A stretch of 51,167 bases of DNA from Halobacteroidaceae bacterium. Its GTDB lineage: Bacteria; Bacillota; Halanaerobiia; B1SED10-174. Shown one piece after another: positions 17,463 to 27,720 of this stretch (position 1 is the stretch's first letter; every line of letters starts with the position of its first letter). Under the pieces are notes generated by a model. That model ran no database searches, had not been told where the DNA came from, and worked only from the letters and a program-made list of their open reading frames with translations. The DNA is taken from positions 1-51,167 of the forward strand of contig PWGV01000026.1 of assembly GCA_003554585.1 (NCBI GenBank), in the 5' to 3' direction. Made by a program: the position numbers and the translations under genes.

Positions 17463-19001
17463 CTACTCCCATTCAATAGTTCCAGGGGGTTTTGAGGTAA
17501 TATCGTAAACAACTCGATTTACCCTTTCTACCTCATTGGTGATACGGCCTGAAACCCGGTCCAAAACTTCATAGGGTAACCTGGCCCAGGCTGCAGTCAT
17601 GGCATCTTCACTGGTGACTGCACGCAAAACTATCGCTGAACCGTACGTTCTTTCATCTCCCATTACTCCAACGCTGCGCAGCTCACCGGGAAGCACTGCA
17701 AATGCCTGCCAGATTTCCCTTTCCAGGCCTGCCTTTTTTATCTCCTGGCGGAGGATCTTGTCGGCCAGCCGAACAGTTTCCAGTCTTTCTTCCGTAATTT
17801 CCCCAATTATCCTTACCGCAAGCCCAGGACCCGGGAATGGCTGGCGCCAAACCAGGGATGGAGGTAAGCCTAGCATATCTCCAATTCTACGGACCTCGTC
17901 CTTGAAAAGTTCCCGCAGGGGTTCAACTAGATTGAGTTTCATCCGGTCTGGAAGTCCACCCACGTTGTGGTGGGACTTAATCCGGGAAGCTTCCCCAAAA
18001 CCACTCTCTATAACATCGGAATAGACTGTCCCCTGCACCAGGAAATCCGCGTCGGGTAATTTCGTTGCTTCCTCTTCAAAAACTGCAATAAATTCGTGAC
18101 CAATTATCCGGCGCTTCTCTTCAGGATCTTTTACGCCGGCAAGCTTGTCCAGGAATCTTTTCTGGGCGTCAACCACAATTAGCTTGGCTTGAAACTCCCG
18201 GTTAAAGGTCTCCTCAATTTCTTCTGCCTCATCTGCTCTCAATAAACCGTGATTAATGAAAATGCAGTATAAGCGGTCTCCAATAGCTTTTTGCACCAGG
18301 CGGGCGGCAACTGCAGAATCAACTCCACCCGATAGGCCGCAAATGGCAATCCCATCTTTTACGCGTTCTTTTATCGCTGTAATTTTTTCTTCAATTATAT
18401 TTTCTTCCGTCCAGTCTCCTGAACAGCCAGCGATCTCAAATAAAAAATTGGTTATTATTTTCTGACCCTCAGGCGTGTGAGCTACTTCAGGGTGAAATTG
18501 AACCCCGTAAAAATTCCGCTCGCTGTCTCCAACTGCAGCCAGAGAAGTATTTTCCGTTCGACCAATTGACTTAAAACCCTGAGGAAGGGAAAGCACCTGG
18601 TCACCATGGCTCATCCAAACATCAAGACCTTTTTTGGTTCCCGCAAAAAGTGTGGAATCTTCGAGAATTTCTAAATATGCCGGCCCATATTCCCTTTTTT
18701 CAGCTCTCCGGACCCGCCCTCCTAGCTGGTAGGCCATTAACTGCATCCCATAACAAATTCCTAAAATCGGCACTCCTTCATTGAAAATCCGCTGGTCAAC
18801 CCGGGGGGCACCAGGGGAATATACGCTGTTAGGACCACCCGAAAGGATAATTGCTTTGGGGTTTATTTTCCTGATTTCTTCAACCGGAGTATTATGGGGT
18901 AAAAGCCGGGCAAAAACATTGGCTTCCCGGATTCGGCGGACAATTAGTTGATTGTACTGGGCCCCAAAGTCAATTACTACAACCGTTTCATTGGATAACA
19001 T
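17463..19001 (-). CDS. guaA: GMP synthase (glutamine-hydrolysing)
   Basis: GuaA (512 aa) aminates XMP to GMP, the last step of guanine nucleotide synthesis. The class I glutamine amidotransferase domain has its nucleophile C83 in GICYGMQ and the histidine-glutamate of FHPEV. The ATP pyrophosphatase domain has the P-loop [10 protein letters not shown] near residue 223, and the C-terminal dimerisation domain ends with PPGTIEWE, as in other GuaA proteins. The ATG is one base after the stop of the upstream PLP-enzyme gene, so the pair is almost certainly co-transcribed. Confidence 0.98.
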   Translation of the reverse strand: MLSNETVVVIDFGAQYNQLIVRRIREANVFARLLPHNTPVEEIRKINPKAIILSGGPNSVYSPGAPRVDQRIFNEGVPILGICYGMQLMAYQLGGRVRRAEKREYGPAYLEILEDSTLFAGTKKGLDVWMSHGDQVLSLPQGFKSIGRTENTSLAAVGDSERNFYGVQFHPEVAHTPEGQKIITNFLFEIAGCSGDWTEENIIEEKITAIKERVKDGIAICGLSGGVDSAVAARLVQKAIGDRLYCIFINHGLLRADEAEEIEETFNREFQAKLIVVDAQKRFLDKLAGVKDPEEKRRIIGHEFIAVFEEEATKLPDADFLVQGTVYSDVIESGFGEASRIKSHHNVGGLPDRMKLNLVEPLRELFKDEVRRIGDMLGLPPSLVWRQPFPGPGLAVRIIGEITEERLETVRLADKILRQEIKKAGLEREIWQAFAVLPGELRSVGVMGDERTYGSAIVLRAVTSEDAMTAAWARLPYEVLDRVSGRITNEVERVNRVVYDITSKPPGTIEWE

Positions 19002-19002
19002 T

Positions 19003-19980
19003 TTACTGTCCCCCTACCTCGCGGTTATAAGCGAAAATCTCCGGATTTCCCCCGGTATGAATAAAAAGGACCTTACTACCTTGGGGGAAAAATCCTTTCA
19101 AGGCCAGGTCCAGAACCCCGGCCAGGGCTTTTCCCGTATAAACGGGACCAACTATAATCCCTTCCTGCAGGGCCAGGTACTTAACTGCCTTGAGAGTTGG
19201 TTCGTCAACCTCTCCATAACCAGGCCCAACATAATCCCGGGTTAAAATAAGGTCTCCCTCTTCCCTTTCATAACTGACTCCTACCAGTTCTGAAACTCCC
19301 CGGAAAAGTTCATCAATAACAGGTGAAAAATCCTGGTCATCGGCAGCAACACCCATTATTTTTGCCTTTAAACCATACATGTATTTGCCCAAAAGCAAGC
19401 CCGCGTGAGTGCCCCCTGAGCCTGCTGGAGCAACAATATAATCAAAGTTTACCCCCAAATCTTTCTCCTGTTTGAAAACTTCTTCTGCTGCCTGCAAATA
19501 TCCCAGGGAACCAAGAGGTGTTGAGCCTCCGGTAGGAATATTGTAAACCTTCTTTTCTTCCTTATTTAACCTTTCTATTTCCCTCTTAACTACTTCGCTT
19601 CTCTTTTCTCCTTCAGTCCAGACAATTTTAGCGCCTAAAAGCCTGTTAATCAGGATATTCCCCTGCTCCTGGGGAGGAGGGCTTCCTGCTAGAACCAGGA
19701 TAGCTTCCCAGCCCAGTTTTGCAGCTGCTGCTGCAGTCATTCGGGCATGGTTGGATTGGGCCCCTCCCTGGGTAATAACTGTTCTGCAGCCTTTTTCCTG
19801 CCCTTCCCCCAAAAGAAATTCCAGTTTCCGAGCCTTATTGCCTCCAAAAGCAAGGCCGGTAAGGTCATCTCTTTTCATGTATATCTCTACACCCTTCAGG
19901 TCCTTACTCAAGCGCTCCAATTTCTCCAGGGGGGTAGGTGTTGATGTCAGCTTAATTTTTGGAAAATTTTTTTGCCACAT
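19003..19980 (-). CDS. PLP-dependent D-cysteine desulfhydrase / ACC deaminase family enzyme
   Basis: This 325-aa protein of the tryptophan-synthase-beta fold carries the PLP lysine K49 in the diagnostic GGNKARKLE. It also has [17 protein letters not shown] and a phosphate-binding glycine loop near GSGGTHAG. Family members deaminate D-cysteine to pyruvate, H2S and ammonia, or act on 1-aminocyclopropane-1-carboxylate or L-cysteate. The sequence alone does not fix the substrate, and D-cysteine is the more likely one for an anaerobe. The start lies behind a GAGGTGA sequence. It is the first gene of the unit leading into guaA. Confidence 0.85.
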   Translation of the reverse strand: MWQKNFPKIKLTSTPTPLEKLERLSKDLKGVEIYMKRDDLTGLAFGGNKARKLEFLLGEGQEKGCRTVITQGGAQSNHARMTAAAAAKLGWEAILVLAGSPPPQEQGNILINRLLGAKIVWTEGEKRSEVVKREIERLNKEEKKVYNIPTGGSTPLGSLGYLQAAEEVFKQEKDLGVNFDYIVAPAGSGGTHAGLLLGKYMYGLKAKIMGVAADDQDFSPVIDELFRGVSELVGVSYEREEGDLILTRDYVGPGYGEVDEPTLKAVKYLALQEGIIVGPVYTGKALAGVLDLALKGFFPQGSKVLFIHTGGNPEIFAYNREVGGQ

Positions 19981-20160
19981 TTTTTCACCTCATTTTTCTT
20001 TGCACCCAGAAATTTCAACTTTTTATTGCAATTTCCTCTTACAAAGCAGCAATTTATTGGGAACTCAGAACAGTTTTTCTGCTAACTCTTTTCTTCTGTA
20101 AAATTCAAAAAACTCCTTTATTTTAGCCACTTCGAGGGCCACAATTTTTTTTGAGGTAAA
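19981..20160 (-). other. Spacer with a possible 25-aa open frame
   Basis: This stretch between the groEL terminator and the PLP-enzyme gene must hold the latter's promoter; no clear one is seen. A minus-strand frame at 20065-20142 (GTG start, beginning VALEVAKIKEF) has protein-like composition but no ribosome binding site. It may be chance, or a gene remnant. Confidence 0.25.
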
Positions 20161-20195
20161 AACTATAAACCCCGCTCAAGGCGGGGTTTATAGTT
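20161..20195 (-). terminator. Intrinsic terminator after groEL
   Basis: A perfect 15-bp stem (AACTATAAACCCCGC / GCGGGGTTTATAGTT) with a five-base loop lies 44 bases after the groEL stop and runs into TTTTT on the minus strand. Confidence 0.9.
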
Positions 20196-20239
20196 AACTT
20201 TTATTCCCTAACCCTCTTCGCTGAAGAGAGTCAACTTTT

Positions 20240-21871
<1,632 letters not shown>

Positions 21872-21889
21872 CTACCTCCCCAATTTGTT

Positions 21890-22180
21890 TTAGTCATTTA
21901 CTATGGCCAGAATATCTTTTTCACTGATAATCAGATATTCCTGGTCATCTCTTTTTAATTCTGTCCCTGCGTATTTTGCATAGATTACCTTATTTCCTAC
22001 TTTTACGCTCAGATCGACTTTTTCTCCGTTCTCAAGCATGCGACCTTCACCAACAGCGATTACTTCCCCTTCCTGCGGCTTTTCCTTGGCAGTATCAGGG
22101 AGAACGATCCCGCTCTTGGTCATCTCCTCTTTTTCTATGGGCTTGATGACCACGCGATCACCCAATGGCTTTATGTTCAC
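21890..22180 (-). CDS. groES: Co-chaperonin GroES (Cpn10)
   Basis: GroES (96 aa) forms the heptameric lid of GroEL. The N-terminal [13 protein letters not shown], the mobile loop [19 protein letters not shown] and the C-terminal strand are all standard. It is the first gene of the groES-groEL operon, preceded by a CIRCE operator and a housekeeping promoter. Confidence 0.99.
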   Translation of the reverse strand: MNIKPLGDRVVIKPIEKEEMTKSGIVLPDTAKEKPQEGEVIAVGEGRMLENGEKVDLSVKVGNKVIYAKYAGTELKRDDQEYLIISEKDILAIVND

Positions 22181-22217
22181 TACAATACCCCCTTTGAAAA
22201 TAATTGGTGTAAAATTG

Positions 22218-22244
22218 TTAGCACTCCTTTGAGCCGAGTGCTAA
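22218..22244 (-). promoter_or_regulatory. CIRCE operator (HrcA binding site)
   Basis: TTAGCACTC (22218-22226), nine bases, then GAGTGCTAA (22236-22244): an exact match to the CIRCE consensus. It lies just downstream of the predicted transcription start of groES, so HrcA binding would block the operon until heat stress. hrcA itself is not in the window. Confidence 0.97.
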
Positions 22245-22258
22245 TGTTCACACAGATA

Positions 22259-22287
22259 ATAATAATCAAGAAACCAATTAAAATCAA
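22259..22287 (-). promoter_or_regulatory. groES-groEL promoter
   Basis: On the minus strand TTGATT (22287-22282) and TATTAT (22264-22259) are separated by 17 bases. The expected start point falls just before the CIRCE element, the usual arrangement for HrcA-controlled genes. Confidence 0.8.
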
Positions 22288-22396
22288 CCACTTCCAAAGG
22301 CAAAATTCAGCTTTCTATGGGCATTAACTTTAATCAGCAAACAAAAGCTCACTTTTTCTTCAAATAGTTGTCGTTTTTATTTTTACAGTGTTTTTT

Positions 22397-23716
22397 TCAA
22401 CCGGAAATTTCCAAACAGGGAATGCCCATCTTTTCTTCCAGATCAGTAATATTCCGGCCCCAGAGGTCCCGACCACGACTATCAAACATGACCCCCGGAA
22501 GTACTATTCTTTCCATTTTTTTCTCCTTAAAAGCTTTTCCCGCTTGCTGGAAAACATCTTTAATACCCAAAAGCCCGACAGAATTCAAATTCTCTCCGAA
22601 CCCTTTATTTGCGACCGTAAATACCTCAATTTCATTTCCTGAAAAACCGGCTTGCAACAAGGGGAGTGCTCCATAAGATGTTACAACACCAACCTTTTCC
22701 CTTGCTCCCATTCCCTTAATTTCTTCAATAATTCTAAAATCGATATCTCGATAGAAAATCGCCCCGCTGCGGGAAGTACTCCCATTCTGCAAAAATAATT
22801 CATTTGCTTTCCCCTCTCTCTGAATAAAAAGCTTTTTTCCACCAGGCTTATTCAGGGCAAGATGTGCTTCTACCCGGGATTTTGGCCTTACCCTGTCAAC
22901 AGAAACAATTACATCTCCAGTTTTTAATCCAGCTTCAGCCGCGGGGCTTTTTTCCCGGCCTCCTGCAACTCTGGGGGTAAAATCGAAAAGCCTGGAAGGT
23001 TCAAGCAAAAGCGGGGTTTCAATTTGAGAGGAGAGAATTTTAAGCTTTTTTTCCAGTATTTGCTCCTGATCCGGGGTAAGGATTAAATTATTAGGAGCCT
23101 TTTCTGACATCGCGGGTCGATAAACTGTAATATCCTCGGGGCCATATCCTGAAGCAATAGTAATAGCTTCATTCAGGGCTTCCCATCCGGTTAAATGAGG
23201 GATAGCAACGGCAGTTACCGAATATGAAATATCTGCCAGGTGCAGGTGGTTTAGAACTGGCTCTATATCTAGTTTTTTTGCAGAAAGAAACTTTCTTCTC
23301 AGGGTTGGGTCAACCAGGTTTAAAGAAAATTTTAAACTAAGGGGTTTTAGCTCCGCAAGTCATTTTATCTCATCCTTTTCCAGCAAATCCCCACCGGTAA
23401 CTATTTCCAGGGGAGTACTGGGATAGCGGGACCGAAAGAATTCTATAATCTCGAAAAAATTAGGGTGGCAGAGAGGTTCTCCTTCAATTACTCTGCTTAC
23501 CGATTCTCCAGTCCTAACCGGTCTCCCGGGATCTAAAAATTCTATTAGTTCCTTAATAAAAGGAAAGGACAGGTGCCCGGGAGAAAAAACTTCGATTTCA
23601 GGGGGGTTAAATCTGTGGCTGCAAAATACACATTTCTGGGAACAAACAGAAGTCAAATGGAGAGTATTATCTCTGCTATAGCTTTCCATGATTAACTGTT
23701 CCCATTTTTTGTCCAT
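22397..23716 (-). pseudogene. Radical SAM / PDZ-like / DUF512 protein gene interrupted by one in-frame TGA
   Basis: One continuous reading frame of 440 codons is broken only by a TGA at 23360-23362. The first 118 codons carry the radical SAM cluster motif CSQKCVFC and the loop VTGGDLL. The 83 codons between the TGA and the next ATG (23110) contain no stops and read as radical SAM barrel (LKFSLN, ADISYSVTAVAIPHL). Then come a PDZ-like segment (AGLKTGDVIVSVD) and a DUF512-like end (VLPGVMFDSRG...LEEKMGIPCLEI). The ATG at 23716 has nine bases of spacing to TAGGAGG; the TTG at 23725 abuts it. The TGA may be a nonsense mutation, a sequence error or recoding. No convincing SECIS hairpin directly follows. 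The function of the family is unknown. Confidence 0.8.
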
Positions 23717-23731
23717 TTCCGGCAACCTCCT

Positions 23732-23908
23732 ATATCCACAGTATCCACAAACTTATCCACAATTAGATCCCCTAAAAGCCGAAAATCATCGACCTTATCC
23801 ACAGGTTTTCTTTATTTTCCCATTTTTGATTACATTTTTTCCCTTTTTATGTCCACATAAAAACCCTTTCCGGCATAAGGAAGAAAGGGTTTTTCCACAT
23901 TTTCCACA
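23732..23908 (+). promoter_or_regulatory. Cluster of seven DnaA-box-like sequences
   Basis: All seven lie on the plus strand in one orientation. Exact TTATCCACA occurs at 23753-23761 and 23795-23803. One-mismatch copies are ATATCCACA (23732-23740), GTATCCACA (23741-23749) and TTTTCCACA (23891-23899 and 23900-23908). A two-mismatch copy is ATGTCCACA (23849-23857). A T-rich stretch (23804-23850) lies between the groups. The cluster occupies the promoter region of the radical SAM gene and surrounds the tsaD terminator. It resembles DnaA-box clusters that titrate DnaA or control genes. dnaA and dnaN are not nearby. Confidence 0.75.
23859..23894 (-). terminator. Intrinsic terminator after tsaD
   Basis: A 12-bp stem (AAAAACCCTTTC / GAAAGGGTTTTT) with a 12-base loop lies 41 bases after the tsaD stop and ends in TTTTT on both strands. 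It ends the asparaginase-to-tsaD operon. Confidence 0.85.
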
Positions 23909-23935
23909 ATTAGCCAGCGCGAAAAAATTCACAGG

Positions 23936-24946
23936 CTATAATTTCAACTGGGGATAAGCATCTAAATCCAGCGTGCTGGTTTTTCCCTGTTTTAGCAGGA
24001 AATAACCAGCCCCGGCAACCATCGCTGCATTATCGGTACAGTATTCCAGTGAAGGGTAGTACAGGCTGGCCCCTTTTTGTTTTAGCATTTCCTCCAGGCG
24101 CCCTCGCAGATACTTATTGGCAGCAACTCCTCCCGCAAGAAGAACCTTATCCACAGGAAAATCCTTTAAAGCCCTTTCCACCCTTTCCAGGAGAATATCA
24201 ACCACTGTTTTTTGAAAAGAAGCCGCGATGTCTGCTTCGGGAATGTTTCCCTCTTTTTGTTCAAGGTTGTGAGCCAGGTTAATGACCGCTGTTTTCAAAC
24301 CACTAAAAGAAAAGCCAAACTGATCATCCCCAAGGTCTGGCCTGGGTAGAGGATATCTTTCGGGGTTTCCGGTTTCCGCAATTCTTTCAATAGCGGGCCC
24401 TCCCGGATAACCCAGACCAAGGAAACGCGCTACCTTGTCAAAAGATTCCCCAGCAGCATCATCTCTGGTTCTTCCCAGGATTTGATACTGGCCCCATTCT
24501 TCGGTATATATAAGATCTGTGTGACCCCCCGATACGGTCAGACAAAGCAGGGGAGGCTCTAATTCCGGGGGTTCCAGGAGATTGGAATAGATGTGGCCAA
24601 GAATGTGGTTGACTCCAATGAGGGGTAAACCCAGAGCCCAGGAAAGGGTTTTTGCAGCTACAATCCCTATCAGCAAACTGCCCACTAAACCGGGCCCATA
24701 GGTTACTGCTATCCCCTGCAGGTCGGAGAAATTAACTTCCGCTTTTTCCAGCGCCTTTTTTATTACCCGATCCAGTAATTCCAGATGCTTTCGAGAAGCC
24801 AGTTCGGGAACCACACCCCCGAATACTCGGTGCAGGTTTATCTGGGAAGCAATTATATTACTTTTTACATATCTTCCTTTTTCCACTACAGCGGCCGAAG
24901 TTTCATCGCAGGAAGTTTCAATCCCCAAAATTAAATCCCTGGCCAT
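23936..24946 (-). CDS. tsaD: tRNA N6-adenosine threonylcarbamoyltransferase TsaD
   Basis: TsaD (336 aa) transfers threonylcarbamoyl from threonylcarbamoyl-AMP to A37 of ANN-reading tRNAs (t6A). It belongs to the ASKHA fold. The start GIETSCDETS, the metal-binding histidines H114 and H118 in HILGHIY, GGHTDL, and the C-terminal aspartate in CTDNAAMVAGAG are all conserved. The ATG follows AAAGGAGG by eight bases and overlaps rimI by 29 bases. Its partners TsaB and TsaE are encoded just upstream; TsaC is outside the window. Confidence 0.98.
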   Translation of the reverse strand: MARDLILGIETSCDETSAAVVEKGRYVKSNIIASQINLHRVFGGVVPELASRKHLELLDRVIKKALEKAEVNFSDLQGIAVTYGPGLVGSLLIGIVAAKTLSWALGLPLIGVNHILGHIYSNLLEPPELEPPLLCLTVSGGHTDLIYTEEWGQYQILGRTRDDAAGESFDKVARFLGLGYPGGPAIERIAETGNPERYPLPRPDLGDDQFGFSFSGLKTAVINLAHNLEQKEGNIPEADIAASFQKTVVDILLERVERALKDFPVDKVLLAGGVAANKYLRGRLEEMLKQKGASLYYPSLEYCTDNAAMVAGAGYFLLKQGKTSTLDLDAYPQLKL

Positions 24947-25406
24947 CTTCTTTGCCTCCTTTCAGCTCCCTGGTCATTATTACGGCGTCTTCCCGGTTAT
25001 CACTGTAATAACCAGGGCGAATTCCTGCTTCGGTAAACCCTTCCTTTTTGTACAGGTTGCGGGCTACCTTATTGGAAGCTCTAACTTCAAGCGTAATTCG
25101 AAAAACCTTTTTTTCCCGTGCAGCTTTATATACCTCTTCAATTAGCCTGGAAGCAATCCCCTTGCGTCGATATTCTGGAGCCACTGCCAGACTGGTTATG
25201 TGGATTTCACCGTGAACAAACCACATCCCAACATAACCTATAATTAAATCCTCGTCCTCGAGCACCAAATAACGGCTCCTGCGGTTGCGGGCCAGTTCAT
25301 GGCGAAAAAGCCTCTCCGGCCAGGGGGAACGAAACGATTTCTTTTCAATCTCAATAATTCTCTGGAGATCCGAAAGCTTCATCAGCCTAATTTCCAGAGT
25401 GACCAC
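24918..25406 (-). CDS. rimI: Ribosomal-protein-S18-alanine N-acetyltransferase family (RimI)
   Basis: This GNAT-fold acetyltransferase (162 aa) has the acetyl-CoA loop VAPEYRRKGIASRLI and the C-terminal family signature ASNKVARNLYKKEGF followed by RPGYYSDNREDAVIM, as in RimI. In model bacteria RimI acetylates the N-terminus of ribosomal protein S18; clustering with tsaB and tsaD is common. The GTG start lies five bases after the tsaB stop with only a partial Shine-Dalgarno, so coupling is likely. An ATG at codon 9 is a possible alternative start. Confidence 0.92.
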   Translation of the reverse strand: MVTLEIRLMKLSDLQRIIEIEKKSFRSPWPERLFRHELARNRRSRYLVLEDEDLIIGYVGMWFVHGEIHITSLAVAPEYRRKGIASRLIEEVYKAAREKKVFRITLEVRASNKVARNLYKKEGFTEAGIRPGYYSDNREDAVIMTRELKGGKEDGQGFNFGD

Positions 25407-25411
25407 CTCAA

Positions 25412-26083
25412 TTAAACTGCTTTTTTCATGTAGCGGGGGACTATTTTATCCAGGCTTTCTCCTTTGGGATTCTCCGTGCTGAGTAAATATCCAGCGTAAG
25501 CCACTACTCCCCCCCGCAGCTGGTTGTTAAAAATAGGAGGAGTCGAAATGGATCCGGAAAAACCACGCCCCAAAATTTCCAGGTAATGTTCAGGGTATTC
25601 CCCAACCACGACCAGGTTGGCACAATAGGCTTCAACCTCCGCACCAAGATCGCTTACCTTTGCTACCCCGTCCTTGATCATAGCAACAGGCCTTTCCTGC
25701 TCCCAGGAATAAAGGCCCCAGTAAACTCTCTCGTTGCGGGCATCAAGCAAGCTGAGAACAGGTTGTCCCTGGGGACAATTAAAAGCAAGGGCCTGTAGGG
25801 TGGATAGACCCCAGAGGGGAATATCCATAGCAAGAGCCAGAGACCGGGCCAGGGTTATTCCAACCCTGGTTCCGGTAAAAGAACCCGGACCGCGGCCCAC
25901 AACAATTCCAGTCAGGTCAGCGGGCTTTAACCCCAGGCGAAAGAAAAGCTCATCCAGGAGGGGATTTAAAATTCTACCGTGACCTCGCTCAACCTGGAAG
26001 GATATTTCTCCTCTTATCCCTTTTTCTTCCTGAAAAATTCCCATAACACCAGTTGAAGTTGCAGTATCAATCCCCAAAATCAT
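25412..26083 (-). CDS. tsaB: tRNA threonylcarbamoyladenosine biosynthesis protein TsaB
   Basis: TsaB (223 aa) is the inactive TsaD paralogue that scaffolds the TsaB-TsaD-TsaE complex. The start ILGIDTATSTGVMGI and the family motif VVGRGPGSFTGTRVGI are clear. It overlaps tsaE by 17 bases and is followed by rimI. Confidence 0.96.
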   Translation of the reverse strand: MILGIDTATSTGVMGIFQEEKGIRGEISFQVERGHGRILNPLLDELFFRLGLKPADLTGIVVGRGPGSFTGTRVGITLARSLALAMDIPLWGLSTLQALAFNCPQGQPVLSLLDARNERVYWGLYSWEQERPVAMIKDGVAKVSDLGAEVEAYCANLVVVGEYPEHYLEILGRGFSGSISTPPIFNNQLRGGVVAYAGYLLSTENPKGESLDKIVPRYMKKAV

Positions 26084-26525
26084 TGTTTTTCAGACTCCTT
26101 ACCCAGGATTTGCCTTCCATTACAATCTTTCTTTCTTTTTCACCTTCAATAAAAAAGGAAATAATTAGATCGGGGGGCGGCAATTGCCCGGGAAAACGAT
26201 CAGCCCATTCAACAAGCCAGACATAACGGTCCAAGTATTCCTCCAGACCCAGATCATCAATTTCTTCTCCATATTCAAGACGGTAAAGGTCCAGGTGCAG
26301 AACCGGAACCCGGGCCCGGTACTCGCACTGCAGTATAAAAGTGGGGCTAACAACTTCTTCCTCGTAACCCAGGGCTTTTAAAATTGACCGGGCCAGAAAA
26401 GTTTTGCCTGCTCCCAACTGGCCCTGCAGGAAAATGATTTCATTGCCCTCTAGTTTTTCAGCAATTTTACTTGCAAGGAGAGCTGTCTGTTCCTGATTTT
26501 TCACCCTTATTTCTATTTTTTCCAT
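26067..26525 (-). CDS. tsaE: tRNA threonylcarbamoyladenosine biosynthesis ATPase TsaE
   Basis: TsaE (152 aa) is the small P-loop ATPase that drives TsaB-TsaD turnover in t6A synthesis. Walker A is GQLGAGKTFLA, followed by VVSPTF and the HLDLYRL and DLGLEEYLD motifs. The frame extends to 26564, but the ATG at 26525 (MEKIEIRVKN) lies behind GGAGGGGG and gives the normal family length. The gene begins inside the last 59 bases of the M20 amidohydrolase gene, an unusually deep overlap. Confidence 0.96.
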   Translation of the reverse strand: MEKIEIRVKNQEQTALLASKIAEKLEGNEIIFLQGQLGAGKTFLARSILKALGYEEEVVSPTFILQCEYRARVPVLHLDLYRLEYGEEIDDLGLEEYLDRYVWLVEWADRFPGQLPPPDLIISFFIEGEKERKIVMEGKSWVRSLKNNDFGD

Positions 26526-27720
26526 CCAATTCCCCCTCCAGGTAATTGCAAACAGCAGCGGCAAAAATTTTCATTCCAACTGGAATTGCGCTTTCATCAA
26601 TATCGAAAAATGAGTCATGAGCCGAGCATTTTGTCCGCTCATTCGAACCGGTACCAAGCCTGAACATAACTGAGGGAACAAGCCGGGAAAAGTATGCAAA
26701 ATCCTCTCCACCCATAGAAGGGGTAAAATCTTTATTAACCTGGAAACCCTGATCCAGCTGGGCAACTGCATCTTCAAGGGTTTTTACCATAACAGAATCA
26801 TTGATTGATGAAGGGTAACCTTGATTAATTTCCAGGGAATAGGTCGCCCCGAATGCAGAAGTTACACCCTTTAAAACCTGTTCAATTAGGCCCGGCATCT
26901 CTGCCCGGAGTTCATCGCTCCTTGTGCGAAGGGTTCCTTCCATTCTTACCCGGTCAGCGATAACGTTGCGGCGATAACCCCCTTCAATCTTTCCAAGGGT
27001 AAGAACAACGTCCTCACAGGGGTTTACCATCCTGCTAATAATATGCTGCAGGGCCACAATAGCCTGCCCGGAAACAGCCAGGGCATCAACGGTGTTCTGG
27101 GGTCGGGCTCCATGTCCTCCCTTGCCGATTATGGTTAAATTGATTTCATCAGCGTTGGCATTTATCGGGCCTGTTCCAAGGGCAATTTCACCTGGAGGGC
27201 AAGAAGAATCAACATGCAGGGCCAGAGCTGCTTTGACTTTGGGTGCTTCCATAACTCCTGCCTCAATCATTGGTGCTGCACCTCCCGGACCTTCTTCGGC
27301 CGGCTGAAAAAGAAACTTAACGTTTCCTTTTAGATGCCTTCGCAAACCAGTTAGAACCTTTGCGGTTCCAACAAGAATGGCAGTGTGGGCATCGTGTCCG
27401 CACGCGTGCATGACTCCTTCCCGCCCCGAAACATATGGAACATCCTTTTTATCCTGGATAGGAAGAGCATCCATATCGGCCCGGATTAAAATTGTGGGCC
27501 CTTCCTGTTCTCCCCTAAGCAGGGCAACAACTCCTGTTTTGGCAATTCCAGTCTGCACCTCCAGGCCCAGCTTTTCCAATTCTTCCGCAACCCGGGCGGC
27601 GGTTTTTTCTTCAGCAAAACCCAGCTCGGGATGCATGTGAAGATCTCTCCTTAGGGAGACAGTATCTTCTGCGAATTTTTCCGCAAGGGTATTAATGGTT
27701 TTTATCATTTCTTTGTCCAT
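26467..27720 (-). CDS. M20-family N-acyl-amino-acid amidohydrolase
   Basis: This zinc- or manganese-dependent hydrolase (417 aa) is of the M20D group (hippurate / N-acyl-L-amino acid / IAA-conjugate hydrolases). Motifs seen are HMHPELGF, RADMDALPI, the metal site HACGHDAH, FQPAEEGPGGA, and the late ligand histidine in KCSAHDSFFDID. The exact substrate is not predictable. The start lies behind AAAGGAG and overlaps the asparaginase gene by 16 bases. The C-terminal ~20 residues are lysine-rich and overlap tsaE. Location in the t6A operon suggests co-expression, not shared chemistry. Confidence 0.92.
   Translation of the reverse strand: MDKEMIKTINTLAEKFAEDTVSLRRDLHMHPELGFAEEKTAARVAEELEKLGLEVQTGIAKTGVVALLRGEQEGPTILIRADMDALPIQDKKDVPYVSGREGVMHACGHDAHTAILVGTAKVLTGLRRHLKGNVKFLFQPAEEGPGGAAPMIEAGVMEAPKVKAALALHVDSSCPPGEIALGTGPINANADEINLTIIGKGGHGARPQNTVDALAVSGQAIVALQHIISRMVNPCEDVVLTLGKIEGGYRRNVIADRVRMEGTLRTRSDELRAEMPGLIEQVLKGVTSAFGATYSLEINQGYPSSINDSVMVKTLEDAVAQLDQGFQVNKDFTPSMGGEDFAYFSRLVPSVMFRLGTGSNERTKCSAHDSFFDIDESAIPVGMKIFAAAVCNYLEGELDGKNRNKGEKSGTDSSPCK

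Noticed and set aside
23298-23340. SECIS hairpin for selenocysteine at the TGA
   Set aside because: The only nearby stem (GTTTAAA/TTTAAAC) is AT-only, begins ~22 bases after the TGA and lacks a G at the start of its loop; GGTTG/CAACC is too far downstream.
23360-23725. A separate 121-aa radical SAM protein gene
   Set aside because: It is in phase with the downstream frame and only a TGA separates them; the intervening 83 codons are coding. It is treated as part of one interrupted gene.
23732-23908. The DnaA-box cluster as the chromosome origin
   Set aside because: Gene direction does not change across it and no dnaA, dnaN, rpmH or gyrB lies near; a regulatory or titration site is more likely.
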